Assembly (NCBI RefSeq): GCF_002094855.1
Contig: NZ_ARYN01000018.1
Coordinates: forward strand, 35,685-99,684
Reading direction: 5' to 3'
Source: Zunongwangia atlantica 22II14-10F7
Lineage (GTDB): Bacteria; Bacteroidota; Bacteroidia; Flavobacteriales; Flavobacteriaceae
Length of the DNA: 64,000 nt
The position numbers and the translations under genes are program-made. The notes beneath the pieces were generated by a model. That model was not told the origin of the DNA. It ran no database searches and worked only from the letters and a program-made list of their open reading frames with translations. How positions within the stretch are numbered: position 1 is the stretch's first letter; each line of letters begins with the position of its first letter. Shown piece by piece: positions 53,074-62,045 of the stretch.

Positions 53074-56000
53074 TTAAAACCTTGTAGTAATACCTAACGA
53101 TAAGCGACGAGTAGGAGGAGTTCTAGAGTAGTCTATAGACATATCAAAAGGATCACCTCCGGGTAGTCTTACTTCAGGATCTTGACCTCTATATTTTGTG
53201 AATGTTAGAAGATTATCTGCTGTTATATATATTCTTGCATCATTCATATTTAAATTTTTCAGAAAAGATTTACTAAAATTATAGCTAAATGTGACAGATC
53301 TGAAACGTAAAAAAGATGCGTCTTCTACATATCTATCAGAACCAAGCCAGTTGTAGCCTGCTCCGTTAATAGCTCTGGGAATATCTGTTTGATCACCCGG
53401 GTTGCGCCATCTGGAAAGTACTGCTGTACTTTGATTATCCCAATTATACATATTAGTAGTGACCATATCAGTACCATTTACAACATCGAAATCAAGTCTA
53501 TATGTAAAATACAATAGCAGTTTGAATTGATTGTTCAATGTAACTGTTGGACCAAAACCGCCAACAAACTTAGGGTTACTATTACCAAGATATACTACAT
53601 CTCTGCTGTCTATATTACCATCTTTATTGATATCTTCATATATCGCGTCTCCTGGCTGAAAAATATAATCAGTGTTAGGATAATTAAAGCGCATATATAC
53701 TATCTGACCATTAGGACCTGTTATTACGTTTCCATTAGCATCTTTAGCCTGTGTTGATTCAAGATCAGGATATACTCCCTTAAAACGGTATCCATAAAAA
53801 GATCCAAACGGATTATCTATTTGTAAAAACCTTTTGAACTCACCGTTAACTGTAACATTTCCACTTTCATTGGGAAAATATTCCGATATCTCACGAATAA
53901 CGTTTTGGTTATGAGCAATATTAAAATTAAAGTCTACATTCCATTTATCAGTTTTAATAGGGGTCGTGTAGAGACCAATTTCCCAGCCTTGATTGTCTAT
54001 TGTACCTACATTTCTGTCAATATTGCTGTAGCCTGAAACAGTTGTTAAATCAAGATTTCTAAATATTAAATCTTCGGTTGTATTTTGATACAAATCAACA
54101 TCTAAAATAATTCTGCGATCTAACATTTGAAGGTTAAAACCTAGGTTTTTACCAGTTAGAGTTTCCCATCTTAAATTAGTTAGTTGAATATTGGATGGAT
54201 AGACTCCATTATATCCTAAGTATTGTGTATTATAATTTGTATAGTTACTAAAGTATCCATAATCATTACTGGGAGCTCGTCCAGATTGACCATAACTCGC
54301 TCGAACACTTAAATCGTCGATCCAGTCATATTGTTCCATAAAAGGTTCTCCAGAAACTCTCCATCTTGATGAAATAGATGGAAATACCGCATAACGGTTT
54401 GCTGGGCCAAACTTAGAGTTTCCATCTGCTCGAACTCCAGCATTAACAATGTATCTATCTAATAAGCTATATTGAGCGTTAATTAATCCAGCAACGTTTC
54501 TTGATTGTAAACTTCTGGCATTTAAATCTAGAGTTGAGTTTTGTGTTCTAGAGGGAACTGAAGGATCTGTGAGAAAGGATGAAGCTGTATTTGAGGTCAT
54601 TGCATTATGTGATTCATACCTATAATCATTAGTTTGCAGAGATAATATTGCTTGTAAGTCCTGATCTTCACCAAAGTCTGGAGTATAAATGAAATTTGTT
54701 TTTGTTGTTACACTGGTAACGTCAACATCTGCATCAGAAGCCCTGTTCACAACTGTTTCTGTAATAGGTCTTCCAGTAGCTATTTGCGGTAGAAAAGTTT
54801 TTGTTTTTGTACTATTAAAGTCAAATTGTAGATCGAACGTAGAGATCAATCGTTTTGGTATGAGTTCTACATTAAGGTTGAAATGCGGAACTATTCGTTC
54901 ACTTACTTGCTCATTTGTAGCATATTCAGCCATGGCTAATGGATTAAAAGTACCAGGGTATAATCCCTGAATATTCTGAGCTGGAGTAAAATAGTTAGGA
55001 GTAAGTTCTCCTTGTTCATTGAATTCATAGATACTCATATTTGGCATTTTGGTGTAGGCTTCACCAGTTATATTTTCATAATTTCTATCTGTATTATTAT
55101 GAGTATAAGCAATATCAGTTTTGAATCTTATTCTATCCGAAACTACATAGTCTAGGTTTAATCTTCCATTAATTCTTTGGTAACCTGTACCTTTAACCAC
55201 TCCTTTCGAGTCATAATAACCAACCGAAGTAAAATATCGAGCTTTTTCTCCTCCACCTTGTAAGGAGAGATTATGCTCTCCTGTTAGTCCTGTTTGTGTT
55301 ACTGCATCTATCCAGTTAGTGTTATTTCCATAATTTTTGTAGAAATATACTTCTTGAGGATCGTACTGAAATTCTTTCGTAGTAAGCGTATTTAGGGGAA
55401 CACCGTTTCTATTCATAAAAGCTTCAGGGATCAATTGTGAATATTGATCACCGTTTAGCATAGGAATTGTTTTTGGTAATTCAGAATATGTTCCTCGGAA
55501 AGTATATCCTATTCTTGGTTTACCTACAGACCCTCTTTTTGTATTTATAATTAAAACACCAGCAGCTGCTCGAGCCCCCCACATAGCTGTGGCAGCAGCA
55601 TCCTTTAAAACACTAATGTTTTCAATGTCAGTTGGTGCAATATTTAACAAAGCAGCATAGCCCTGAGCATCAGCACTACCAAAGTTAAAATCATCGGGAA
55701 CTTCAGTTTCATATGGCATACCATCGACAACGATAAGTGGATTTGAAGATCCGGTAATGGATGAAGTTCCTCGAATTCGGATTTGCATTCCAGCACCAGG
55801 GTCACCACTCGTCGCAACGATATCTACACCAGGCATTCGGCCTTGTAATGCCTCGTCGATAGACGCTGCCTGTGAAGTTTCTATATCACTAGCCTCGACT
55901 GTTACTACACTTGTAGTTTGATTACGCTCTGCAATATTTAAAAGACCTGTTTCCGTTGCTTTTTTTTGCATACTGATTCTTACTTCATCAAGTTGATCAA

Positions 56001-56334
56001 TTGAAGATTTTAATTCGATAGTTATTTGTCTTTCGTTTGTAATAGGTAAGGTTTTGGACTCATATCCAAGAATTGAGACAGATAAATTATTACTACTGTT
56101 CTTAATTTTTATTGCAAAATTTCCATCAAAATCACTAACAACGCCAGTTATTGTTCTTTTTTCTTTATCCTGTTCTATGATTGTAGCGCCTGCAACAGGT
56201 TCTTTAGTATTTTCATCAATTACAGTACCTCTTATTACCATTTGTTGTTCTTGAGCGAACAGAATAGATGAGCTATACATTAAAATGATAATAAATGAAA
56301 AGCTGTAAAGGAATTGAGTAGTTTTATGTTTCAT
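53074..56334 (-). CDS. SusC/RagA-family TonB-dependent transporter, FAS1 operon copy 1
   Basis: This 1086-residue protein has a signal peptide (ending near LFAQE), a carboxypeptidase-regulatory-like domain (about 32-110, VIRGTVIDENTKEPVAGATI), plug motifs (IRIRGTSSITG, LIVVDGMPYETE, MWGARAAAGVLIINT) and a barrel ending in LSLGITTRF. As in the other operon copy, the VVVGYG box is not present in normal form: LDEVRISMQKKATETG stands in its place. It begins 6 nt after the 741-residue FAS1 gene. Confidence 0.9.
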   Translation of the reverse strand: MKHKTTQFLYSFSFIIILMYSSSILFAQEQQMVIRGTVIDENTKEPVAGATIIEQDKEKRTITGVVSDFDGNFAIKIKNSSNNLSVSILGYESKTLPITNERQITIELKSSIDQLDEVRISMQKKATETGLLNIAERNQTTSVVTVEASDIETSQAASIDEALQGRMPGVDIVATSGDPGAGMQIRIRGTSSITGSSNPLIVVDGMPYETEVPDDFNFGSADAQGYAALLNIAPTDIENISVLKDAAATAMWGARAAAGVLIINTKRGSVGKPRIGYTFRGTYSELPKTIPMLNGDQYSQLIPEAFMNRNGVPLNTLTTKEFQYDPQEVYFYKNYGNNTNWIDAVTQTGLTGEHNLSLQGGGEKARYFTSVGYYDSKGVVKGTGYQRINGRLNLDYVVSDRIRFKTDIAYTHNNTDRNYENITGEAYTKMPNMSIYEFNEQGELTPNYFTPAQNIQGLYPGTFNPLAMAEYATNEQVSERIVPHFNLNVELIPKRLISTFDLQFDFNSTKTKTFLPQIATGRPITETVVNRASDADVDVTSVTTKTNFIYTPDFGEDQDLQAILSLQTNDYRYESHNAMTSNTASSFLTDPSVPSRTQNSTLDLNARSLQSRNVAGLINAQYSLLDRYIVNAGVRADGNSKFGPANRYAVFPSISSRWRVSGEPFMEQYDWIDDLSVRASYGQSGRAPSNDYGYFSNYTNYNTQYLGYNGVYPSNIQLTNLRWETLTGKNLGFNLQMLDRRIILDVDLYQNTTEDLIFRNLDLTTVSGYSNIDRNVGTIDNQGWEIGLYTTPIKTDKWNVDFNFNIAHNQNVIREISEYFPNESGNVTVNGEFKRFLQIDNPFGSFYGYRFKGVYPDLESTQAKDANGNVITGPNGQIVYMRFNYPNTDYIFQPGDAIYEDINKDGNIDSRDVVYLGNSNPKFVGGFGPTVTLNNQFKLLLYFTYRLDFDVVNGTDMVTTNMYNWDNQSTAVLSRWRNPGDQTDIPRAINGAGYNWLGSDRYVEDASFLRFRSVTFSYNFSKSFLKNLNMNDARIYITADNLLTFTKYRGQDPEVRLPGGDPFDMSIDYSRTPPTRRLSLGITTRF

Positions 56335-56340
56335 ACTAGT

Positions 56341-58566
56341 TTATTCGGTATATAAGAGATAGTTGTCTATTAAATGGATCAAAGATCTATCAGCTAGATT
56401 ATTACTAAATGAAGGAATAAAATTTGCATCTCTTCCACTATTGTCGGTTATACTTAGATTTCCTGGTGAGGTCTCGAATGTTAAGTAGGTTGATTCTCCT
56501 AAATTATCTTGAAGTAAAGTTTCGTAATCTCCTGTTACTTTTCCGTCGTCGGAAATTATTCTATCAGTAATTATATGATATCTAATAAAATTTGAAACTA
56601 ATTCTTGATCTTCGAATGTGCTCGGATTAAAGTTAGGCTCACCAGTTTCTGTCGCTGGTAAAGCTCCATCCTGTACAGCTTGCTCAATAGCACTATTGTT
56701 TGGAATTAGAAAGGTGTATCGAGTTCCTAATGTAACAATAGATAAAGTACTACCGTCAGGATTATAAAATTGAGAGTTTTCTAAATAATTGAAGAAATAT
56801 TGAAAAGGTGAATCTTCTATTTCAGCAAGGTTTTTCAAATCTATTCCTGGAGCCTCTTCACTAAATTCTAAAAGGTTGTCTGTATAATAAACAATACCGT
56901 TATTTTGAGTTTCTGATCCTGTAATATTCACATAATTTTCAAGCACTTCATTTCCTGCAGCATAAACTCTATTGTTTTCATACTTAATGTATTCTCCTGG
57001 TAATTCATTATCGCCAGTTCTAATAATTCCAGAACCAGATAAATCTTCAAGTTCATTATTTGGCGTATAAACAATATGGTTATATAATATTCTTAATGCT
57101 CTTTGCTTTGCAATGTTCCCAGTCACAATATTTCCATTTTCTGGTGACTCGTATACCCACTCAGATCGATCTATATCATAACTATATCCTAAATTATTCA
57201 TTACATCGTCAGACATCATGAATAATGTCCATCTTCTATTTATGTTGCTAATTAGATTTCGATAACCGTCAGTATCATTCAATAGTCGGGTCATTAAAGT
57301 GTAATCTGGGTCTAAATAAGGTGATGTGTAGACACTGTAGAAATAGTTTGAAGCCTGAACTTTGTTTGTTCCATAAAAGAAACCATTGCTAAGTAATTTA
57401 ACATCTATTATATCAGTGTTGAAATCAAATCTAGGCTCTTCGTCTAGACCGTTAATGGATGCTTGATACTTTGACGGCCAAACACTACTAGGCCACATAT
57501 GTGCATTATAGAGATCTTCGAAAATATATTTAGGCATTTGTTCTAGTGAAGAATAATTTTTCAAAAGAACTTCATTTACAAATTCTTGAAAAACAGAATT
57601 TTCAGGCGCAAATAAAGTATATCCATTAGATTGCCCATCATTATCCATTTCTTTAAAAAAATTTTCGTTATTAGGCGAAAATGGCAACGCTTGGTCATAA
57701 ACCTTTACGAAAACATCTTGAGAATTACCTGTGAAATTATAGTAGCTCTTTGTTGCGTCTTCATTAAAAATATAATTTATTAGATTATTCTCCATTATTT
57801 CATAGAACAGGCTGTAACTGGCGTTTTCTGATAGATAATTGTCAATATTTTGTGGAGGCAAAAGGACTCTGTCAATTTCATGTACAATACCATTCTCAGC
57901 AATAATATCAACATTTATAGCCTGAGCGTTCATAACAGTTAGGTCTGTTAATTCTTCGTTGGGATAAAAAAAGTTGTAATCATAACTAGTATATCCTTGT
58001 TCTAACATAAAATCTTCAGAGAAATATGAAATGTATTTATTGTTGTTATCACCATTGATATAATAATTACTTCCGTTCGTATTATTACGATTGGAACCAA
58101 CAACAACGATTTGTTGACCATCAACCATTTCATTCCTGAAGCTGTCATAGTAGGCAGTCCTTCTTTTAAAAGCCTGATCTTCTATCCATCCGGTTGAAGA
58201 TTGATAATCTGGTAACCGTTCTGTTCTAAACGCATTGTATACTAAGGAATATTTTACAATCTTACCTGCTAATATAGAATCGATACTTTCTATATCTGAT
58301 ATACTTTCTGCTTCCAAGAATTCCGAAAAAGCATTATCGTTAGGGGCAAACATCGTCCAATATCCGGATTTGCCTAATATATCTTTATATCCAGCTTTAT
58401 CTATAACACGTAGTAGTGAACTAAAGTTACTTTTCTCTTCTAATGTTTGATAAATGGGTTGTTCCAAGTTTTCTGGTCTACCATAATATTCATCGAATTC
58501 TTTATCAGAACAACTAATGAATAAAATGATGGCAAGAAAGATTATTAATCTGTTAAAAACTTTCAT
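56341..58566 (-). CDS. Four-repeat FAS1 (fasciclin) lipoprotein
   Basis: This 741-residue lipoprotein (lipobox ILFISC, Cys19, then SDKEFDEYY) contains about four FAS1-like repeats. They are marked by WTMFAPNDNAFSEFLE (first), YTLFAPENSVFQEFVNEV (second), WTLFMMSDDVMNNLGY (third) and YTFLIPNNSAIEQAVQDG (fourth), each ending in a GIVHEI/GIVYYT/SLIHLI strand. No enzymatic motif is visible. It is the first gene of the eight-gene operon, directly behind the shared promoter element, and is probably displayed on the cell surface. Adhesion or glycan binding is inferred from the FAS1 fold alone. Confidence 0.8.
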   Translation of the reverse strand: MKVFNRLIIFLAIILFISCSDKEFDEYYGRPENLEQPIYQTLEEKSNFSSLLRVIDKAGYKDILGKSGYWTMFAPNDNAFSEFLEAESISDIESIDSILAGKIVKYSLVYNAFRTERLPDYQSSTGWIEDQAFKRRTAYYDSFRNEMVDGQQIVVVGSNRNNTNGSNYYINGDNNNKYISYFSEDFMLEQGYTSYDYNFFYPNEELTDLTVMNAQAINVDIIAENGIVHEIDRVLLPPQNIDNYLSENASYSLFYEIMENNLINYIFNEDATKSYYNFTGNSQDVFVKVYDQALPFSPNNENFFKEMDNDGQSNGYTLFAPENSVFQEFVNEVLLKNYSSLEQMPKYIFEDLYNAHMWPSSVWPSKYQASINGLDEEPRFDFNTDIIDVKLLSNGFFYGTNKVQASNYFYSVYTSPYLDPDYTLMTRLLNDTDGYRNLISNINRRWTLFMMSDDVMNNLGYSYDIDRSEWVYESPENGNIVTGNIAKQRALRILYNHIVYTPNNELEDLSGSGIIRTGDNELPGEYIKYENNRVYAAGNEVLENYVNITGSETQNNGIVYYTDNLLEFSEEAPGIDLKNLAEIEDSPFQYFFNYLENSQFYNPDGSTLSIVTLGTRYTFLIPNNSAIEQAVQDGALPATETGEPNFNPSTFEDQELVSNFIRYHIITDRIISDDGKVTGDYETLLQDNLGESTYLTFETSPGNLSITDNSGRDANFIPSFSNNLADRSLIHLIDNYLLYTE

Positions 58567-58623
58567 GTAATTAATAGTTGTGGTATTATTTTGAAATATT
58601 TATATGTTAATTATTTAGTAAAT

Positions 58624-58668
58624 CTAAATTACCTTAATGAAAACGTTTTCGTATCCTGCACTATGCTG
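58624..58668 (-). promoter_or_regulatory. Predicted regulated promoter of the FAS1-SusCD operon (shared direct-repeat element)
   Basis: On the minus strand CAGCATAGTGCAGGATAC (58668-58651) precedes, by exactly 19 nt, TAATTTAG (58631-58624), one mismatch from TAnnTTTG and identical to the -7 box of the CE12 promoter. The predicted start site is about 50 nt before the first FAS1 gene. Confidence 0.75.
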
Positions 58669-59062
58669 CTTTAGTGATAAATTATTATTGATAAATCGTT
58701 TTATGTGTAAAATTTGTTTTAATTAATGTTAATGACTGATGATTCGTTATTTACTTTTGATTTTGAAAATAAGCTTCAACTCAGTTTTAATTTGGTTTTT
58801 ATTAACATAAATTAAGTTTTTACTTAAATTTATATAAATAACCGTAAAGATTGGATAGATTGTAAATCACTATATTTTTCTGTAGAATAATTTTTAATTT
58901 CTCGTAATTTTATTGGCACTGCCAAAGGGAATAATACCCCCGAGGCCTGCCTCGAAATTAAAAAATTGTTTCCAACGAATGTCTCGAGGGTTTGCCCCGA
59001 GGAAGTTTACTAAAAAAACTACTTCAAAATATATAATCTTAATACATAGAATTTAAACTTCT

Positions 59063-59096
59063 ATAATAAAAAAAAGGACTGTATAAAACAGTCCTT
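59063..59096 (-). terminator. Intrinsic terminator after the NCS1-type permease
   Basis: A perfect 9-bp stem (59074-59082 with 59088-59096, AAGGACTGT/ACAGTCCTT) is followed on the minus strand by an eight-T run. It lies 25 nt after the permease stop. Confidence 0.9.
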
Positions 59097-59121
59097 AGAT
59101 TATATTGAAAATTTTAAATTA

Positions 59122-60543
59122 TTAGCTTGGAATTGTTTTCTTCTGCATCATTTTGCTGAAAACTAAATATAGAATTCCGCAGCAAAGCCAAGCGGGTAGT
59201 GTAACAAAAGATAAGAACACATCAAATTGAATGGAGATAAAATAGAATACACCAAAACTAATTACCCAGGCCCAAAATACGGCCTGATTAAATTTAGTTC
59301 CCGATTTTTCAGCATAGAATGATTGGATGCCAAATTTCTTTCCGAAGAAATATTCAAAAACAATAATGGCTCCGATAGGTGCTAAAATGAATCCGTAAAG
59401 CGCTACAAAACCTAATAATTTCATCGCAAAAGCCGGAAATAGACCGGCAATAGTGGCTACCGTTCCGGCAATAATTGTCACCCAAGCCGTAGAAGCCTTC
59501 GGAATAATGGCCTGAAATGCTAACCCGGCTCGGTAAATTGTTGGATTTGCCGTTGTCCATCCTGCAAGAATTACCGCAATAATTCCGAAGACACCAATCG
59601 CATTGTAAGCTAATGGTCCAGGTGCAACGGATGGTGCTTCGCCACTCGCTAAAATAGCCTGGGCTTCAGGAGATTTTAAGTAGACGGCGTATAATAATGC
59701 AGCTGCGATCCAAGCGATATAGTGCCCAATATAAATTCCGGCAGCCGTCGTCCAACCAGAACTTGGTTTTTTGGCAAATCGAAAAACCGATAGATCTGAC
59801 ATCCCGATATGCATTGCTGCATTCGCAAACCAAGACCACAAAAATACGTGCCAAAACGTATATTTTATTTGCCCGGGAAAAGGTTCGCTTCCTTCGCCCC
59901 AAATGTTCCAAAAATCAGAAAAGCTATGTACGTCTAAATTCACTAGCGAAACAATTCCGCAGATCACAAAAGCAGCTACAATAATCGGACTCATCCAATT
60001 AGCAGCTTTCGCTACAGTGCTATAACCTTTGGCAGCAATTACCGAGATTACCGCCCCAATTACCAATACAATAATTATCCAGGTGGCACTGTTAGGCATT
60101 GTGTCGGTTAATTTCGGCATTTCCATATCGAATGGAACGCCTACCGCGGTTGCAGAAACGGTGATCATTGCTCCGGCTAAGAAACAGAACAAAATTCCGT
60201 TTGCAAGATTGTAAACTGTAACCAGACGTTTTCCGCAGATTTTTTCTAGATGATAGTAAAGTGTGTATCTAAATTTGGTACCGATTTCTGCTGTAAGAAA
60301 ACGCCAGCTCAAAACCGCCATCAAATTGCCTAAAAGCAATCCAATAATCAAGTCGAAAGCACTAACTCCGGTAGTCAAAAAAAGTGGACCGATCACAAAC
60401 TCGGTTCCGGCGGCGTGCTCACCGGCATACATTCCTAAAAAGCTTTTCCAACTTTTTAATTTGGATTCAGGAACACGTTCGCGTTCAAATTCTCCCGAAA
60501 CTTCCTCGGTTAATACTTCTTCTTCTATTTGTGCCTGACTCAT
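59122..60543 (-). CDS. NCS1-family (purine-cytosine permease-like) cation symporter
   Basis: This 473-residue inner-membrane protein has about twelve hydrophobic segments and an acidic N-terminal tail. SFLGMYAGEHAAGTEFVIGPLF, WSWFANAAMHIGMSDLSVFRFA and GWTTANPTIYRAGLAFQAI are consistent with the nucleobase:cation symporter-1 / cytosine permease family. The family usually moves nucleobases, hydantoins or vitamins. Here it is grouped with an L-lactate-type dehydrogenase and an FGGY sugar kinase next to a pectin locus, so a role in rhamnose-pathway transport is possible but unproven. It starts 350 nt after the dehydrogenase and ends at a strong terminator. Confidence 0.75.
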   Translation of the reverse strand: MSQAQIEEEVLTEEVSGEFERERVPESKLKSWKSFLGMYAGEHAAGTEFVIGPLFLTTGVSAFDLIIGLLLGNLMAVLSWRFLTAEIGTKFRYTLYYHLEKICGKRLVTVYNLANGILFCFLAGAMITVSATAVGVPFDMEMPKLTDTMPNSATWIIIVLVIGAVISVIAAKGYSTVAKAANWMSPIIVAAFVICGIVSLVNLDVHSFSDFWNIWGEGSEPFPGQIKYTFWHVFLWSWFANAAMHIGMSDLSVFRFAKKPSSGWTTAAGIYIGHYIAWIAAALLYAVYLKSPEAQAILASGEAPSVAPGPLAYNAIGVFGIIAVILAGWTTANPTIYRAGLAFQAIIPKASTAWVTIIAGTVATIAGLFPAFAMKLLGFVALYGFILAPIGAIIVFEYFFGKKFGIQSFYAEKSGTKFNQAVFWAWVISFGVFYFISIQFDVFLSFVTLPAWLCCGILYLVFSKMMQKKTIPS

Positions 60544-60893
60544 TTTTTTAGATGTTAGCTATCAGCAATTAGCTTTCAGCTTTTATTTTGTTACTACTTT
60601 ATTTCAATCGATTTAGTAAAAGTTAAAACCTTTTAAAACTATTTAATTTTATATTGACAGTGTTACTTTTTTTATTGGCAAAAAAAGTAGGCCACGAAGC
60701 ACTTTTTCGATTCAACGTTTTTAAAATATAATTTCTTGCGCAATAAGAAAGATCGTAATCCTTTCAACTGGATGAGATCCCGGATCAAGTCCGGGATGAC
60801 AGTTTTAATAATCTCTAATCTAGAATTACTCGTCTATTTTCTATATTCTAGCATTTCTTTTCTAAAATCTAAAATCTCACTTTTCAACTCTAA
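60544..60893. repeat. 350-nt repeat-containing spacer
   Basis: No gene is seen. It contains a TTAGCTATCAGC/TTAGCTTTCAGC word pair (60555-60582), a 9-bp hairpin TACTTTTTT/AAAAAAGTA (60664-60672/60681-60689), a REP-like hairpin (60777-60784/60790-60797, loop TCAAG) and a TCTAA-word run (60818-60893) directly at the dehydrogenase stop codon. Confidence 0.65.
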
Positions 60894-62045
60894 TCACTCC
60901 TTCACCAAGTACTTAGGAAGATCGGTTACTTTTTCGCAGCAAACTTGTTCTAAAACTTGCTGCAATTGCATTTTTAGCATTGCGATGGTATGATCACCGC
61001 CTTTATCACCTAAAGCTCCAACGCCGTACATAAACGACCGTCCCAAAAAGCTAAAATCGGCTCCGCTACTCATAACTCTAGCAATGTCGGGACCGGAACG
61101 AATTCCGCTATCCATCATTACCGTAATTTGATCTTTATATTTTTCAGCAATATGAGAAAGTGGCTTTATGGTCGATTCCCCTGCGTCTAATTGTCTTCCG
61201 CCGTGATTGGAAACAATAATTCCGTCAAAACCTAATCGAATCGCTTCTTCAGCATCTTCATCGGAAACGACTCCTTTCAGCACCAATTTTCCTTTCCAAA
61301 GATCACGAAGTGGTTTAATTTTTTCTTCATTTAATCTTCCGGAAAAAGTAGCATTCATCCAGGCGCCAAGCTGTTTAATGCTCATCCCTTTTTCCATATA
61401 TTTTTTCATTGTCGCAAAATTTGGCGCGCCGTGTTTTAAAGTTTCCATCGCCCAAGCGGGTTTGCCCATTACCTGCAATACATTTCTGAAATTCATTTGC
61501 GGTGGCATTGCGAGTCCGTTTCTAATCTCTTTTGGACGATAGCCAAAAGTGGGAACATCACATAAAATCACCAAAACCGGAACTTCAGCGGCTTCAGCTC
61601 GTTTTAAAATATCATCACGTAACCAATCTTCGGTAGGATTATATAGCTGAAACCAGGCGCGACCTTCAGTTAATTCACTCGCTCGTTCGATACTTGTTGA
61701 AGTTACCGTACTCAAAACAAACGGAATGTTATGTTTCAACGATGCTTTTGCTAAGATTTCGGGTGCATTTGGCCACATTAAGCCTTGTAAACCAATGGGC
61801 GAAATCCCAAAAGGGGCATCGTATTTTATACCGAACAATTCAGTTTCTAACCTCGATTTACTGTAGTTTTTGAGGTATCTGGGTTTAAGCTGAATTTCCC
61901 TAATTTCATCGGTATTTCTTTTGATATTGATATTCTCGTTACAGCCTCCGTCCAGGTATTCGAATGCAAAACGCGGCATACGCTTTTGCGCACGCTCACG
62001 AAGCGATTCGATCGACGGATATTCGGTGTTAAATGGAAAGGCCAT
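60894..62045 (-). CDS. lldD: FMN-dependent alpha-hydroxy-acid (L-lactate) dehydrogenase
   Basis: This 383-residue flavoenzyme oxidises an L-2-hydroxy acid, most likely L-lactate to pyruvate. The signature SNHGGRQLD carries the catalytic His281 and Arg284. Other family blocks are FPFNTEYPSIESLRERAQKR at the start, PIGLQGLMWP, FQLYNPTED and MDSGIRSGPDIARVMSSGAD (FMN phosphate binding). L-rhamnose and L-fucose breakdown yield L-lactaldehyde and then L-lactate, which explains its place beside a sugar kinase and near rhaM. Other 2-hydroxy acids are possible substrates. Confidence 0.85.
   Translation of the reverse strand: MAFPFNTEYPSIESLRERAQKRMPRFAFEYLDGGCNENINIKRNTDEIREIQLKPRYLKNYSKSRLETELFGIKYDAPFGISPIGLQGLMWPNAPEILAKASLKHNIPFVLSTVTSTSIERASELTEGRAWFQLYNPTEDWLRDDILKRAEAAEVPVLVILCDVPTFGYRPKEIRNGLAMPPQMNFRNVLQVMGKPAWAMETLKHGAPNFATMKKYMEKGMSIKQLGAWMNATFSGRLNEEKIKPLRDLWKGKLVLKGVVSDEDAEEAIRLGFDGIIVSNHGGRQLDAGESTIKPLSHIAEKYKDQITVMMDSGIRSGPDIARVMSSGADFSFLGRSFMYGVGALGDKGGDHTIAMLKMQLQQVLEQVCCEKVTDLPKYLVKE

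Larger units (their letters stand above)
58567..59121. other. 555-nt gene-free region: operon promoter, GC-rich inverted repeats, transporter terminator
   Basis: The region holds the FAS1-operon promoter (58624-58668), a very AT-rich stretch (58680-58915), a pair of related GC-rich inverted repeats (CGAGGCCTGCCTCG at 58941-58954 and CTCGAGGGTTTGCCCCGAG at 58983-59001) and the transporter terminator (59063-59096). The two GC-rich hairpins share the CCTCGGGG/CTCGAGG words and look like a flavobacterial interspersed repeat. No ORF of interest is seen. Confidence 0.6.
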
